Below are positions 23,177-32,603 of a DNA stretch of 64,000 nucleotides, piece after piece. Position 1 is the stretch's first letter. Each line of letters starts with the position of its first letter. Under the pieces are notes generated by a model that worked only from the letters and a program-made list of their open reading frames with translations, made no database searches and was not told the DNA's origin. The position numbers and the translations under genes are program-made. The stretch comes from CAIJMU01 sp035530275 (lineage in GTDB: Bacteria; Spirochaetota; Spirochaetia; Treponematales; Rectinemataceae). The stretch is taken from contig DATKVC010000003.1 in assembly GCA_035530275.1 (NCBI GenBank), positions 62,001 to 126,000 on the forward strand. The letters are read 5' to 3'.

Positions 23177-25051
23177 TTACTTGGCTGGGCCGTAGAGGAG
23201 GGGGAAGTCGGTCGCCTTGCCCTGCGCTGCGAGGCCATCGGGGATGACCTTCCAGTTGCCGAGTGGCGCGACCGTGACGGGACCCTGCTGCTTTTCGAAC
23301 CAGGTGAGTAGGTAGTAGCGAAGGTCCTTCGTGGTGGCTCCGTTGACGAACTGAAGCTTTTGCACGGCTGTCTTGTCCAAGCCGGCGCCTGTGGTGAGGT
23401 GGCCGCCGCCTCCCTGTCCGCGGTAGGAGTTGATCGCGACGACGTAGGTCTTGCCGAGGTCGAAGGGCGATCCGTCTGCCATCGACGTGATACTGATTCG
23501 CTGGCCGGCGGGCTTGGAGACGTCGACCGTGTAGTCGATGCCGGCTGCCGAATCGTAATTGTAGGATGCCGTGGCGGTCTTGTAGGCCCCGGTGCGCGCG
23601 TCCTGGAGGAGTTTCCCCTCGGGGGTCTTCACGAAGGCTATGAGGTGATTGCCCTCGTTCGGCATCGTTTCGAACCAGAATTTGTAGGAGTATTCGAGGA
23701 AGTCCTTCACCTGCTGTCCCGTCATGTTCATCGTGTAGAGGAAATTCTCGTACTGGTAGAGGTTGAACATGTCGCGGACGTACATCGTGCCGTCGGCGGA
23801 ACTCGGAATGGTGGCGTCGAAGGTGAGTGGGGCCGCGAAGGAGATGTCGGCCTTTTTGAGTCCCATGGAGGGATCGGCGCTCAACTCGAGTTGGATGCGG
23901 TGGATGAGATCGACGAAGGCCGAATCGCCGAACATCGAATCGCGAGTCGTGATCTTGGCGGCGAGCTTGCCGACCGGTCGATCGACCCAGGCCTTGACGG
24001 CGTCGTACTGTCCCTTGAATGCCGCGGTGAAGGCGGGATCGGGGGAGACCCAGTCCATGCCGACGAGGGCTGGGTTGAAACTCTTCTTCCAGGCCTTCGC
24101 GGCGGGATCCCATTGGAGGGAAACGTCGAGGCGGCCCACGTTTTTGGCGGCGTTGACCGCGCCGACGATCTCTACGACCTTGCCCTGGGGATCGGTGACG
24201 ACGAGCTTTTTCTTGGCGACGGGGTCCCAGCCCAATCCATCCCATCCGGCATGGTCGTGGCCCACGAAGACGGCGTCGAAACCGGCGACCTTTTGAGCCA
24301 CGAGCTGGGCGGCGTTTTCGTTGTTGGGCGTGTCGGCGTTCGTTCCACCGTAGGTGTAGTCGACGCCGGAGTGGAAGAGGCCGATGAGGAGATCGGGCTT
24401 TTCCTTTTCTTGGATGATGGGCACCCACTTCTTCGCCGTCTCCACCATGTCGACGAACTTCATGCCGGTCCAGAATTGGGGCGGGAGCCAGTCGGGGATC
24501 TTGGGGGTGATCATGCCGAGGATGGCGATCTTGACGCCTTGACGGGTGATGACGGTGTAGGGGGTGAAGTAGGGCGTGCCGTCTTCCTTGACCGCGTTGG
24601 CGCAGAGGACGGGAGCCTTGATCTCCTTGTACAGCTTGTCATAGACGGCGTGGCCGGCCTCGATGTCGTGGTTTCCCACGCCCACGGCGTCATACTTCAT
24701 GAAATTGACGGCCTCAGACCAGATGTGGGGCACGTCGGTCTTCACGAAGTTGTAATAGTAGACGGTCGGCTGCCCCTGGAGATCGTCGCCATTGTCGAGG
24801 AGCACGACCTCCCGCGACTTGTCATTGCGGAGCGCGGCCACGTAGGCGGCGACCTGGGCGAGGGAGGTCGGCGCGGGCTTGGCCGTGATGAAGTTGTAGG
24901 GGAAGATCGATCCATGGATGTCGGTCGTCTCCACGAAGCTGAGGTTGAGCGGCTGTTTGACGAAGGCCGTTCGCGGATCGGGGGCACCGAACAGGAAGGC
25001 GATCGCCATGATCGCCATGACGGCTCCCAAAGCGATTCTCTTGATGCGCAT
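23177..25051 (-). CDS. Periplasmic 5'-nucleotidase / 2',3'-cyclic phosphodiesterase (UshA/CpdB family)
   Basis: 624 residues with a Sec signal (hydrophobic core about 6-22). Metallophosphoesterase motifs are in order: TTDIHG, DNGDDLQGQ, GNHD, LFHSGVD and VGHDHAGWD. The C-terminal substrate domain (from about 350) has FADLIHRIQL-type and YRGQGGGGHL segments; two aromatic residues that stack the base are expected around YENFLY. The start at 25051 is chosen for AAAGGAGGAG three bases upstream. Exact substrate (nucleotide or cyclic nucleotide) is not certain. It stands alone and probably scavenges phosphate and nucleosides. Confidence 0.93.
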   Translation of the reverse strand: MRIKRIALGAVMAIMAIAFLFGAPDPRTAFVKQPLNLSFVETTDIHGSIFPYNFITAKPAPTSLAQVAAYVAALRNDKSREVVLLDNGDDLQGQPTVYYYNFVKTDVPHIWSEAVNFMKYDAVGVGNHDIEAGHAVYDKLYKEIKAPVLCANAVKEDGTPYFTPYTVITRQGVKIAILGMITPKIPDWLPPQFWTGMKFVDMVETAKKWVPIIQEKEKPDLLIGLFHSGVDYTYGGTNADTPNNENAAQLVAQKVAGFDAVFVGHDHAGWDGLGWDPVAKKKLVVTDPQGKVVEIVGAVNAAKNVGRLDVSLQWDPAAKAWKKSFNPALVGMDWVSPDPAFTAAFKGQYDAVKAWVDRPVGKLAAKITTRDSMFGDSAFVDLIHRIQLELSADPSMGLKKADISFAAPLTFDATIPSSADGTMYVRDMFNLYQYENFLYTMNMTGQQVKDFLEYSYKFWFETMPNEGNHLIAFVKTPEGKLLQDARTGAYKTATASYNYDSAAGIDYTVDVSKPAGQRISITSMADGSPFDLGKTYVVAINSYRGQGGGGHLTTGAGLDKTAVQKLQFVNGATTKDLRYYLLTWFEKQQGPVTVAPLGNWKVIPDGLAAQGKATDFPLLYGPAK

Positions 25052-25153
25052 AGACTCCTCCTTTAACAAATGGCGACAATGCCCGAGTGTCCGGGCGTTA
25101 ACGGATTATAACAGTAATGACCTCTTTCCCTGATCCGTCAACCCGAGGGGAAA

Positions 25154-27223
25154 CTAGAGATCCTTCCTGTTCATGCAGGTTTCCAGATAGAAGGAGGCCG
25201 CGCCGTCGGCAGGATTGATGTCCAGCACGCGTTTGAAATAGTACATGGCGCCCGTAAAGTCCTTTTGGTAATAGGCGAGCATGCCTTGCTCGAAGAAGGT
25301 ATTGGCCTTGACCTTGCTCTCGAAGAGGGAGGGCTCGACGCCGTCGAAAATCTCGAATACCGAGACGGGATCGATCTTGCCCTTGACCTTCACTTTTCCG
25401 ATGAAGCGATAGGTGTAGGCGCCCGGATCGTGGATGCTCTTGAAGACTTCCTCCGAGATCGCGAGGGCGACATTGAAGGCCTTGGTGATCGCCTGGAGCC
25501 TCGAAGCGAGATTCACGGCGTCGGAGATGACGGTATTCTCCATCCGGTCGTCGACGCCGACGACTCCGAGCATCAAGGAACCCGAATGGATACCGACTCC
25601 CATCTGGATCGGGCGATAGCCGCTCTTGGCCCGGTGACCGTTGTATTCGATCATCTTTTTCTGCATTTCGATGGCGGTGCGGATGGCTAGGTCCGGCCCC
25701 TCGACTCCGGGGAAGAGAGCCATGATGGCGTCTCCGATGTACTTGTCCACGAAGCCGCCGTTTTCCCGTATCACAGGGACCATTCGAGACAGATAGGAAT
25801 TGATGAAGGCGAAATTCTCCTCGACGGTCAGCCTTTCTGACAGCTCGGTAAAGGCGCGGATGTCCGAGAAGAAAATGGTCATCTCCCTTTTGACGTGATC
25901 GCCGAGCTTGAGGTCGACGACGTCGCGCTTGCCGAGGGCGGAGAGGAATTCGGCGGGGATGAAGCGTTTGACGCTCCGACCCATGTCGGCGACGTAGTCG
26001 TTGAGGTTTTCGGTGGTCTGGAAGCTGTAGCGTATCTTGCGCATGAGCCCCGCCATGGCCGCAAGGGCGAAGAGGAGGGTCGAGAGGGGCTCGACCAGGA
26101 AGGAGATGAGGGGATCCTGCGAGAGAAACAGCCTGAGGGGGATTGCGGCGATGAGGAAGAGGGGGCTCGGGTGCAGCCAGAGCGCTCGCTTGGAACCGCC
26201 GATGGCTCTTTTGAGGAGTATGACGAAGGTGGCGATGCAAGCGACGGCATAGTAAACGAGCATGATGGAATGAATGGTGAAAAGGGATCGCGGCAGGAAG
26301 AATTCGAGAATTGCCGCCGCAGGGAAGGGAATGAGAATCAGCTTAGAAGGCAGTGTGGCCTTTTCCTGGATGATGCGCGTGAAGAACCATGCTACGGCGG
26401 CGAAATGCGCGAGGAAGGCGTAGGATTGAAGGAGGTCGGCATCGAGGGGGATGTCGAAATAAGGAAGGATGACTCGAGCGTTGACGACGTAACGGAAGGC
26501 TTCCACGAAGAGCACGAGGGCAAAGGCGAGAAACTCCCGGTTCTTGGTCCATAGGTTGAAAAGAAAGAGAATGAATACGGCCCCGAAGAAGAATGCGCCG
26601 GCGATAAGCAGGGAAAACCCTCCGGCCATCACGAGGAAGGATCCCATTGCCGATGCCTCGCCGAACATCACGAGGTCCGGCGAAAGTCTTGTCGAATCGA
26701 TGCCTTCGCCGCCGGCGGGAACCTGCACGAGAATGTCCAAAAGCGGTCCCGCCGCCTCAAAGGAAAGGATCCGATTTTTTACGGGATAGAGAACGCCGTT
26801 GACGGTGGCCATCGCCTCGTCGGCCTCGACGGGAAGGATTAGCATCCAGGTCCGATTCACTGCCGGTCCGTCGATCGCGATCGTCAGGCGATAGCTGCGC
26901 TCGCTCGATCTGTCCTCGCGCTCTTCGAACAGGGGCGCGCGGGATCGGACCATAACCGGGAGGGGCGGGGGGCCTTTGATCGGCGGGCTTTTGACGCTTC
27001 CCTCGTAGCGATACCAGGAACCCACCGGCTCCAGGAGACCTTTGGAGGGGTCGAAATGCACGATGGCGTCCCCCATGGGACTGACCTGGATGGGAACGGT
27101 CGAACAAGAAGATAAAACGGCGAGGGCGATTGCGGCGATCCATAGAAGTCCGACGATAGAATGCCTGGTTTGGAGCTTCTTAGGATTGCATTTGAATCTA
27201 GTAGAAAGAAAACTTGAATACAT
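25154..27223 (-). CDS. Membrane class III adenylate/guanylate cyclase with 7TM-type sensor region
   Basis: 689 residues. The N-terminus resembles a lipoprotein or signal sequence (LAVLSSCS, about 34-41), then a periplasmic domain to about 190, seven hydrophobic helices (about 195-405, 7TMR-DISM-like order), a linker helix and a cyclase catalytic domain. Catalytic motifs are FFSDIRAFTE and GDAIMALFPG (the two metal aspartates), VGIHSGSLMLGVVG and VISDAVNLASRLQ. The C-terminal tail (FFEQGMLAYYQKDFTGAMYYFKRVL) looks like a TPR unit. ATP versus GTP specificity cannot be fixed from these motifs alone. Such sensor cyclases are abundant in spirochaetes. Confidence 0.88.
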   Translation of the reverse strand: MYSSFLSTRFKCNPKKLQTRHSIVGLLWIAAIALAVLSSCSTVPIQVSPMGDAIVHFDPSKGLLEPVGSWYRYEGSVKSPPIKGPPPLPVMVRSRAPLFEEREDRSSERSYRLTIAIDGPAVNRTWMLILPVEADEAMATVNGVLYPVKNRILSFEAAGPLLDILVQVPAGGEGIDSTRLSPDLVMFGEASAMGSFLVMAGGFSLLIAGAFFFGAVFILFLFNLWTKNREFLAFALVLFVEAFRYVVNARVILPYFDIPLDADLLQSYAFLAHFAAVAWFFTRIIQEKATLPSKLILIPFPAAAILEFFLPRSLFTIHSIMLVYYAVACIATFVILLKRAIGGSKRALWLHPSPLFLIAAIPLRLFLSQDPLISFLVEPLSTLLFALAAMAGLMRKIRYSFQTTENLNDYVADMGRSVKRFIPAEFLSALGKRDVVDLKLGDHVKREMTIFFSDIRAFTELSERLTVEENFAFINSYLSRMVPVIRENGGFVDKYIGDAIMALFPGVEGPDLAIRTAIEMQKKMIEYNGHRAKSGYRPIQMGVGIHSGSLMLGVVGVDDRMENTVISDAVNLASRLQAITKAFNVALAISEEVFKSIHDPGAYTYRFIGKVKVKGKIDPVSVFEIFDGVEPSLFESKVKANTFFEQGMLAYYQKDFTGAMYYFKRVLDINPADGAASFYLETCMNRKDL

Positions 27224-27361
27224 GGGTCAAGTATAGATTGCGCAACCGATCCAGACAAATAGGGAGGGGCTTCATTTCCCGGTAGTTCTTTTATCGTCCT
27301 GTTGTTATACTATCGATGTTTTATTATAGATATGCTTATCCTTATATATTGGGGGGTTTTC

Positions 27362-27838
27362 ATGGAGAAGGTCGAAGCCGGTTTTTCTCCCGAACTGAGT
27401 GCCTTCATCGCGGAATGGAAGGACAGGCCCGGGAATCTCATCATGCTTTTGCACAGAATCCAGGAGGAGTACGGCTACATCCCCCGGGACGCGGCCGAGC
27501 GCCTCGCGCGAAGCATCGACCTTCCGCTCGCGAAAATTTACGGAGTCATCACTTTTTACCATTTCTTCAAGACCAAGAAACCGGGCAAGAACAAGGTTTC
27601 GATCTGCCTCGGCACCGCCTGTTACCTCAAGGGGTCGCAAGGCCTGATAGACGAAGCGCGAGACATTCTCGGCATCGAAGGCGATGAGGTTACCGACGAC
27701 GGACTGTTCAGCATCGACCCCGTGCGCTGTCTCGGCTGCTGCGGTCTCGCGCCCGTGTTGATGGTCGGCGACGACGTCCACGCGAAGGTCACGAAGGACC
27801 AGCTCGTCGACATCATCGCGAAGTACAAGTCCGCCTAA
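27362..27838 (+). CDS. hndA: NAD(P)-linked [FeFe] hydrogenase subunit A (NuoE-like, [2Fe-2S])
   Basis: 158 residues of the NuoE/HndA thioredoxin-like [2Fe-2S] family. Ligands fit C82, C87, C123 and C127 (CLGTAC and CLGCC). The N-terminal helical part HRIQEEYGYIPRDAAERLA is typical. The ATG at 27362 follows only a G-rich ribosome-binding stretch; an upstream in-frame ATG would add 20 poorly conserved hydrophobic residues. It is first in the operon hndA-hndB-hndC-hydA, whose product would couple NAD(P)H and/or ferredoxin to H2. Confidence 0.94.
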   Translation: MEKVEAGFSPELSAFIAEWKDRPGNLIMLLHRIQEEYGYIPRDAAERLARSIDLPLAKIYGVITFYHFFKTKKPGKNKVSICLGTACYLKGSQGLIDEARDILGIEGDEVTDDGLFSIDPVRCLGCCGLAPVLMVGDDVHAKVTKDQLVDIIAKYKSA

Positions 27839-27856
27839 GTCAGAAGGAGCAGGTTT

Positions 27857-28270
27857 ATGGCAAAGATGAACGTCGCGAGCCTCGATAAGCACAGGGCGGC
27901 GATGAAGGCGAAATATCCGACGAGTCTTCAACCGTCGCAAAAGACACGGATAATCGTGGGCATGGGCACTTGCGGCATCGCGGCCGGCGCCCGCGATGCC
28001 TGGGAGGAACTCAAGAAGTCGATCGCCGAATTCGGCATCGAGCACGAAGTCCTCATGAAGCAGACGGGTTGCATGGGCCTCTGTCAGGTCGAGCCGACCG
28101 TCGAAATCGCCGTGCCGGGGATGCCGACGGTCATCTACGGCAAGGTGACGGCCGAAGTGGCGAAAAGGCTCGTTCGCAAGCATATCGTCGAGAAGACCCT
28201 CATCGACGGGCACATCCAGGACCGACCCGCCACCGACATCGTGCTCTGGGCGGCGAAGGGAGGGGAGTGA
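27857..28270 (+). CDS. hndB: Hydrogenase subunit B (thioredoxin-like ferredoxin domain)
   Basis: 137 residues, an HndB-like protein: GMGTCGIAAGARDAWEEL (about 35-52) and TGCMGLCQVEPTVEI (about 70-84) match the C-terminal thioredoxin-like [2Fe-2S] domain. Only C39, C72 and C76 occupy expected ligand positions; the fourth position (about residue 44) is Gly, as I recall for many HndB proteins. AGAAGGAGC precedes the start. The stop is coupled to hndC (TGATG). It probably bridges the small subunit and the NADH-binding subunit. Confidence 0.9.
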   Translation: MAKMNVASLDKHRAAMKAKYPTSLQPSQKTRIIVGMGTCGIAAGARDAWEELKKSIAEFGIEHEVLMKQTGCMGLCQVEPTVEIAVPGMPTVIYGKVTAEVAKRLVRKHIVEKTLIDGHIQDRPATDIVLWAAKGGE

Positions 28271-30060
28271 TGGCCGAACGACAATATCTCCTCGTCTGCG
28301 GCGGCGAGGGTTGCCAGTCCGGGAAGTCCGAGGAGCTCTTCCTCGCCCTCCACCAGCAGGCGGAAGCCCTCGGCGTCAAGAACGACGTGCAGATCATCCG
28401 CACCGGCTGCTACGGGTTCTGCGAAAAAGGACCAATTGTAAAGGTGATGCCTTCAGAGTCCTTCTATCGGGGGGTGAGGGCCGAAGATGCGAAGGAGATC
28501 ATCGCCGAGCGGGTCGTCGCGCGGAAGGATGTCCAACGGCTGCTCTACAGGAAGGAAGACCGACTCGCGGCCACGACAAGGGTGCCCGAGGGGGGGACCT
28601 ACAACAAGCAATTCCGCATCGTGCTGCGCAATTGCGGCGTCATCGATCCGGAGAACATCGACGAGTACATCTCGCGAGACGGCTACGCCGCCCTCGAGAA
28701 GGTCCTCTTTACGATGAAGCCCGAGGAGGTGGTCGAGGAGCTCAAGGTATCCGGGCTCCGAGGCAGGGGCGGGGCGGGCTTCCCCACCGGGGTGAAGTGG
28801 GAACTCACCCGCGTCGCCCCGGGCGAGCAGAAATACGTGATCTGCAACGCGGACGAGGGAGATCCCGGCGCGTACATGGATCGGGCGACCATAGAGGGTG
28901 ATCCCCATTCGGTGGTGGAGGCAATGGCGATCTGCGGCTACACGGTGGGCGCCACCAAGGGCTATGTGTACATCCGCGCCGAGTATCCCTTGGCCATCGA
29001 GCGGCTCAAGATCGCGATCCGGCAAGCTGAGGAGTTCGGCCTCCTCGGCAAGGACATCCTGGGCTCGGGCGTCGATTTCGAGCTCGAGATCCGCCTGGGC
29101 GCAGGCGCCTTCGTCTGCGGCGAAGAGACGGCCCTGATGCGTTCCCTCGAGGGGAACCGCGGAATGCCGGTGCCCAAGCCTCCCTATCCGGCGACGAGCG
29201 GGCTGTGGAAGAAGCCGACGGTGATCAACAATGTCGAGACCTTCGCCAACGTGCCGATGGTCATCCTCAAGGGCGGGAAGTGGTTCTCGTCTATAGGCAC
29301 CGAAAAGTCGACGGGCACCAAGGTTTTCGCCCTCACCGGCAAGATCAATAATTCGGGCCTGGTCGAGGTGCCGATGGGTACGACCCTGCGCGAGATCATC
29401 TTCGACATCGGCGGCGGCATCCGGGGCGGCAAGAGGTTCAAGGGCGTGCAGACGGGCGGCCCCTCGGGCGGCATCATCACGGCCAAGGATCTCGACGCTC
29501 CTATCAGTTATGAGAGTCTGACTGCGCTGGGCTCGATGATGGGGTCGGGCGGGATGATCGTCATGGACGAGGACGATTGCGTGGTCGACGTGTCGAAGTT
29601 CTACATGGATTTCTGCGTCGACGAGTCCTGCGGAAAATGCGCGCCCTGCCGCATCGGCACCAACCAGATGCACACCATCCTCGATCGGATCACCAAGGGG
29701 GAGGGGGAGGAAGGCGACCTCGCCAAGCTCGAGAAGATAGGGCAGGCCATGACGAAGGCCTCCCTCTGCATGCTCGGCGGTTCCGCGGCCAATCCCACCA
29801 TCTCGACGATACGGCACTTCCGCGACGAATACCTCGAGCACATCAGGGACCACAGGTGCCGCTCCGGCTCATGCAAGGCCCTCGTGACCTTCACGATCCT
29901 CGCGGACAAGTGCATCGGTTGCGGCCTTTGCGCGCGGCGCTGCCCCGTGCCCTGCATCGCCGGGGAGAAGAAGGGCGTGCATGTCATCGACCAGGCGAAG
30001 TGCGTCAAGTGCGGCGAGTGCTTCACCGCCTGCAAGTTCGGCGCCGTCGTGAAAGCGTAA
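28270..30060 (+). CDS. hndC: Hydrogenase NADH-dehydrogenase subunit C (NuoF-like)
   Basis: 596-residue flavoprotein. An N-terminal thioredoxin-like [2Fe-2S] domain (C10, C15, C47, C51), a NuoF core with FMN/NAD elements (GLRGRGGAGFPTGVKWE; CNADEGDPGAYMDR; GAGAYVCGEE-like GAGAFVCGEETAL), the N3-type [4Fe-4S] site ESCGKCAPCRIGT with SLCMLGG, and a C-terminal two-cluster ferredoxin (CIGCGLCARRCP and CVKCGECFTAC). This full-length arrangement is that of HndC/HydB of NAD(P)- or bifurcating [FeFe] hydrogenases. The start lies in TGATG overlap with hndB. Confidence 0.96.
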   Translation: MAERQYLLVCGGEGCQSGKSEELFLALHQQAEALGVKNDVQIIRTGCYGFCEKGPIVKVMPSESFYRGVRAEDAKEIIAERVVARKDVQRLLYRKEDRLAATTRVPEGGTYNKQFRIVLRNCGVIDPENIDEYISRDGYAALEKVLFTMKPEEVVEELKVSGLRGRGGAGFPTGVKWELTRVAPGEQKYVICNADEGDPGAYMDRATIEGDPHSVVEAMAICGYTVGATKGYVYIRAEYPLAIERLKIAIRQAEEFGLLGKDILGSGVDFELEIRLGAGAFVCGEETALMRSLEGNRGMPVPKPPYPATSGLWKKPTVINNVETFANVPMVILKGGKWFSSIGTEKSTGTKVFALTGKINNSGLVEVPMGTTLREIIFDIGGGIRGGKRFKGVQTGGPSGGIITAKDLDAPISYESLTALGSMMGSGGMIVMDEDDCVVDVSKFYMDFCVDESCGKCAPCRIGTNQMHTILDRITKGEGEEGDLAKLEKIGQAMTKASLCMLGGSAANPTISTIRHFRDEYLEHIRDHRCRSGSCKALVTFTILADKCIGCGLCARRCPVPCIAGEKKGVHVIDQAKCVKCGECFTACKFGAVVKA

Positions 30061-30073
30061 GGGGAAAAACACC

Positions 30074-31870
30074 ATGGTAAAGGCGAAGATAAACGGCAAG
30101 ACTGTCGAGGTGGCCGAGGGCACCTCGATCCTCGACGCGGCCGAGAAGCTCCATGTGCGGATTCCCAAGCTCTGCCACAACGACGACCTCGAGCCCTGGG
30201 CGGCCTGCGGTCTCTGCGTGGTCAAGAACGGCAAGAGCCCGAAATTCCTGCGCGCCTGCTGCACCCCTCTCGAGGAGGGGATGGACATAATTACGACTGA
30301 TGCCGAGCTCGTGCAGACGCGGAAGACCGTCATCGAACTGATCCTATCGACCCACCCCGACGATTGCCTGGCCTGTCCGCGCAACCAGGAGTGCGAGCTC
30401 CAGCGACTCGCGGCGGAGTTCGGGGTGAGGGATCAGCCCTTCCCCAAGAGACTGCGTTTCCTTCCGATAGACAATTCGACGGGAGCCATCGTCCTCAATC
30501 CCGAAAAATGCATACGCTGCGGACGCTGCGTGAAGGTCTGCCAGGACATGCAGAACGTCTGGGCCGTCGAATTTCTCGGGCGAGGCGAGAGCACGCGCAT
30601 CGCTCCGGCGGGCGACGTCCTCCTCGGCGAGGGCCCCTGCATCCGCTGCGGGCAGTGTGCCGCCCATTGCCCCGTGGGGGCGATCTACGAGAACGACCAG
30701 ACGGCCGAGGTCTGGGACGCGTTGATGAAGACGGGCGAGGGCGAAAAGACTTGCGTGGTACAGATAGCCCCGGCCGTGCGCGTCGCTCTCGGCGAAGCCT
30801 TCGGCCTCAAGCCCGGCACGAATATCACGAGGAAGATCTACGCCGCCCTGCGCCGTCTGGGCTTCGACGCCGTCTTCGACACCAATTTCGCGGCCGATCT
30901 GACCATCATGGAGGAGGGCACCGAGTTCGTGAAACGCTTCGCCGCCGCGACCGAGGCGGCCACGCGGATGGCGAAGGGAAGCGGGGAGGCCGAGGGGCCC
31001 CTGCCCCTCATCACGACCTGTTGCCCGGCCTGGGTCGACTATCTCGAGAAGTACTGGCCGGAGATGATCCCGAACTTCTCGACCTCGAAGTCGCCCCAGC
31101 AGATGATGGGCACCATGATCAAGACCTATTGGGCCGCGATGACCAAGACCGATCCGGCGAAAATCTTCAGCGTCGCGATCATGCCCTGCACCGCGAAGAA
31201 GTACGAGAATTCCCGCGACGAGACGATGTACGCCTCGGGCTACAAGGACGTCGACGTGACGCTCACGACCCGCGAGCTTGCGCGCATGATCAAGCAGGCG
31301 GGCGTCGATATCCTCGAGCTGCCCGACGAGGAGGCCGATTCGCCGATGGGCCATTACACGGGGGCCGGCGTGATCTTCGGCGCGACGGGCGGCGTCATGG
31401 AGGCGGCCCTCCGCACCGCCTACACCCTCATCACGGGGGAGGAGCTCAAGAACGTGGAATTCACGAGCGTGCGCAGCATCTCGGGCATCAAGGAAGCCAG
31501 GATCGACATCAAGGGCACCGAGATTCGCGTGGCGGTCGCTCACCAGATGGGCAACATCGAGACCGTGCTCCGCAGGGTGGAAAAGGCGAAGGCCGAGGGC
31601 GCAGAGGTGCCCTGGCACTTCATCGAGGTGATGGCCTGCCGGGGCGGCTGCATCGGCGGCGGTGGCCAGCCCTACGGCTGCACCGACGAGGTGCGGAAGC
31701 TCCGCATCAGGGGCATTTACGACGACGACGACAAGGCGACCTATCGCTCGTCGCACCTCAATCCCTACATCAAGAAGATCTACGAGGAATTCCTAGAGAA
31801 GCCCGGGAGTCACAAGGCGCACAAGCTGCTTCATACCCATTACACGCCCAAGCCGATCTACATGAAATAG
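30074..31870 (+). CDS. hydA: [FeFe] hydrogenase catalytic subunit
   Basis: 598 residues. Cofactor sites in order: [2Fe-2S] C34/C45/C48/C62; His-Cys3 cluster H94/C98/C101/C107 (HPDDCLACPRNQEC); two [4Fe-4S] clusters C146/C149/C152/C156 and C189/C192/C195/C199; H-cluster loops TTCCPAW (314-320), MPCTAKKYE (370-378) and MACRGGCIGGGGQP (520-533). All H-cluster cysteines are present, so it should be active; the first loop has Thr where Ser is usual (TSCCP). It is the HndD-type subunit, 13 bases after hndC. H-cluster maturases (HydE, HydF, HydG) are not in the window. Confidence 0.97.
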   Translation: MVKAKINGKTVEVAEGTSILDAAEKLHVRIPKLCHNDDLEPWAACGLCVVKNGKSPKFLRACCTPLEEGMDIITTDAELVQTRKTVIELILSTHPDDCLACPRNQECELQRLAAEFGVRDQPFPKRLRFLPIDNSTGAIVLNPEKCIRCGRCVKVCQDMQNVWAVEFLGRGESTRIAPAGDVLLGEGPCIRCGQCAAHCPVGAIYENDQTAEVWDALMKTGEGEKTCVVQIAPAVRVALGEAFGLKPGTNITRKIYAALRRLGFDAVFDTNFAADLTIMEEGTEFVKRFAAATEAATRMAKGSGEAEGPLPLITTCCPAWVDYLEKYWPEMIPNFSTSKSPQQMMGTMIKTYWAAMTKTDPAKIFSVAIMPCTAKKYENSRDETMYASGYKDVDVTLTTRELARMIKQAGVDILELPDEEADSPMGHYTGAGVIFGATGGVMEAALRTAYTLITGEELKNVEFTSVRSISGIKEARIDIKGTEIRVAVAHQMGNIETVLRRVEKAKAEGAEVPWHFIEVMACRGGCIGGGGQPYGCTDEVRKLRIRGIYDDDDKATYRSSHLNPYIKKIYEEFLEKPGSHKAHKLLHTHYTPKPIYMK

Positions 31871-31883
31871 CGAGGGGGACCGG

Positions 31884-31923
31884 CCCCGCGAAGGTGATCG
31901 CAATTGCGAAGGTCTTCGCGGGG
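31884..31923 (+). terminator. Hairpin after hydA
   Basis: CCCCGCGAAG (31884-31893) pairs with CTTCGCGGGG (31914-31923). The 20-base loop contains a palindrome (TCGCAATTGCGA). There is no T-run, so this may be a processing or stability element. Confidence 0.4.
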
Positions 31924-31929
31924 ACGGCT

Positions 31930-32088
31930 CTATTTGGCCGGGCCGATCCGCAGCGTTATCTCCCCCGAGCCGTCGCCCTTCTTGAGGGTGCCCACGAGGG
32001 CGCCGACGACGTTGACGACGACCGCCTTCGCGAAGTCGTTGAGCGGCACGGCCTTGCCGTCGCAGGAGAGCGTCACTTCCCTTTCCAT
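31930..32088 (-). CDS. 52-residue protein overlapping mobB, function unknown
   Basis: Minus-strand ORF starting at 32088 with AGGAAAC-ATG and stopping with TAG at 31932-31930. The product begins MEREVTLSCDGKAVPLNDF and ends ITLRIGPAK. It alternates hydrophobic and charged residues and looks like a small beta-alpha-beta domain, with one cysteine. It starts 16 bases before the mobB stop, so it is translationally coupled to mobB. I do not recognise a family. The overlap, ribosome-binding sequence and normal codon usage make it a credible gene, convergent with hydA. Confidence 0.65.
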   Translation of the reverse strand: MEREVTLSCDGKAVPLNDFAKAVVVNVVGALVGTLKKGDGSGEITLRIGPAK

Positions 32089-32603
32089 GTTTCCTCCAGT
32101 GCGTCGAGTATGGCTCCGACCGCCTCGTGGGGAAAGGCCCGCTTGCCGCCGGCGGAGAAGGCCGCGCGTTTTTTGCCTTCGTCGCTCACAAGAATGTCGA
32201 CTTCGTCGAAACTTCGCTTGCCCGATCTATCGCCCGCCTCGACGAGGACCCGGCAAGCGCCTTCCACCTCCAGCCCTTCCACGAAAAGACGATCGACCTC
32301 GCCGAAAATCCTTTCCAGCCAGGCTCGATCGGGATGCTCCGGCGTCGGAACGTAGACCGCCGTCGTTCTCGCCTGGCCGACGCCGATGTAGACGACGGGC
32401 GTCGCCCCCGAGGCGCGGAAGCGCCCCGTGTCCTTGGCCTCGTCGCCGAAGTTGCCGGGGTGTCGGCTGGATTTGGCGGCGCCGCAGCGGAGGCCGCGGC
32501 GCCAGCCCTCCTCGATGAGGGCGGCGATGAGGGTGGTTTTGCCGCTGTTGGACCAGCCGAAGAATGATGCGATCCTGAGTTCCTGGGATGCCATGTCTCC
32601 CAT
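32073..32603 (-). CDS. mobB: Molybdopterin-guanine dinucleotide biosynthesis protein B (MobB-like P-loop)
   Basis: 176 residues. The P-loop FFGWSNSGKTTLIAALIEE (about 14-32) and CGAAKSSRH correspond to MobB, a GTP-binding helper in molybdenum cofactor dinucleotide formation. Further motifs are GATPVVYIGVGQ and the acidic DRLFVEGLEVEG region where MobB normally binds substrate. Two in-frame ATGs (32603, 32594) are possible; GGGAG lies just before the second. No other Moco gene or molybdoenzyme is in the window, and the next gene is a coupled 52-residue protein, so a different GTPase helper role remains open. Confidence 0.8.
   Translation of the reverse strand: MGDMASQELRIASFFGWSNSGKTTLIAALIEEGWRRGLRCGAAKSSRHPGNFGDEAKDTGRFRASGATPVVYIGVGQARTTAVYVPTPEHPDRAWLERIFGEVDRLFVEGLEVEGACRVLVEAGDRSGKRSFDEVDILVSDEGKKRAAFSAGGKRAFPHEAVGAILDALEETWKGK

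Noticed and set aside
23360..25066. 568-residue open frame on the plus strand opposite the 5'-nucleotidase.
   Set aside because: The minus-strand gene has all metallophosphoesterase motifs and a good ribosome-binding site; the antisense frame is acidic and motif-free.
28270..30060. hndC as an ordinary complex I nuoF.
   Set aside because: It carries the extra N-terminal [2Fe-2S] domain and C-terminal ferredoxin domain and sits in an operon with hydA.
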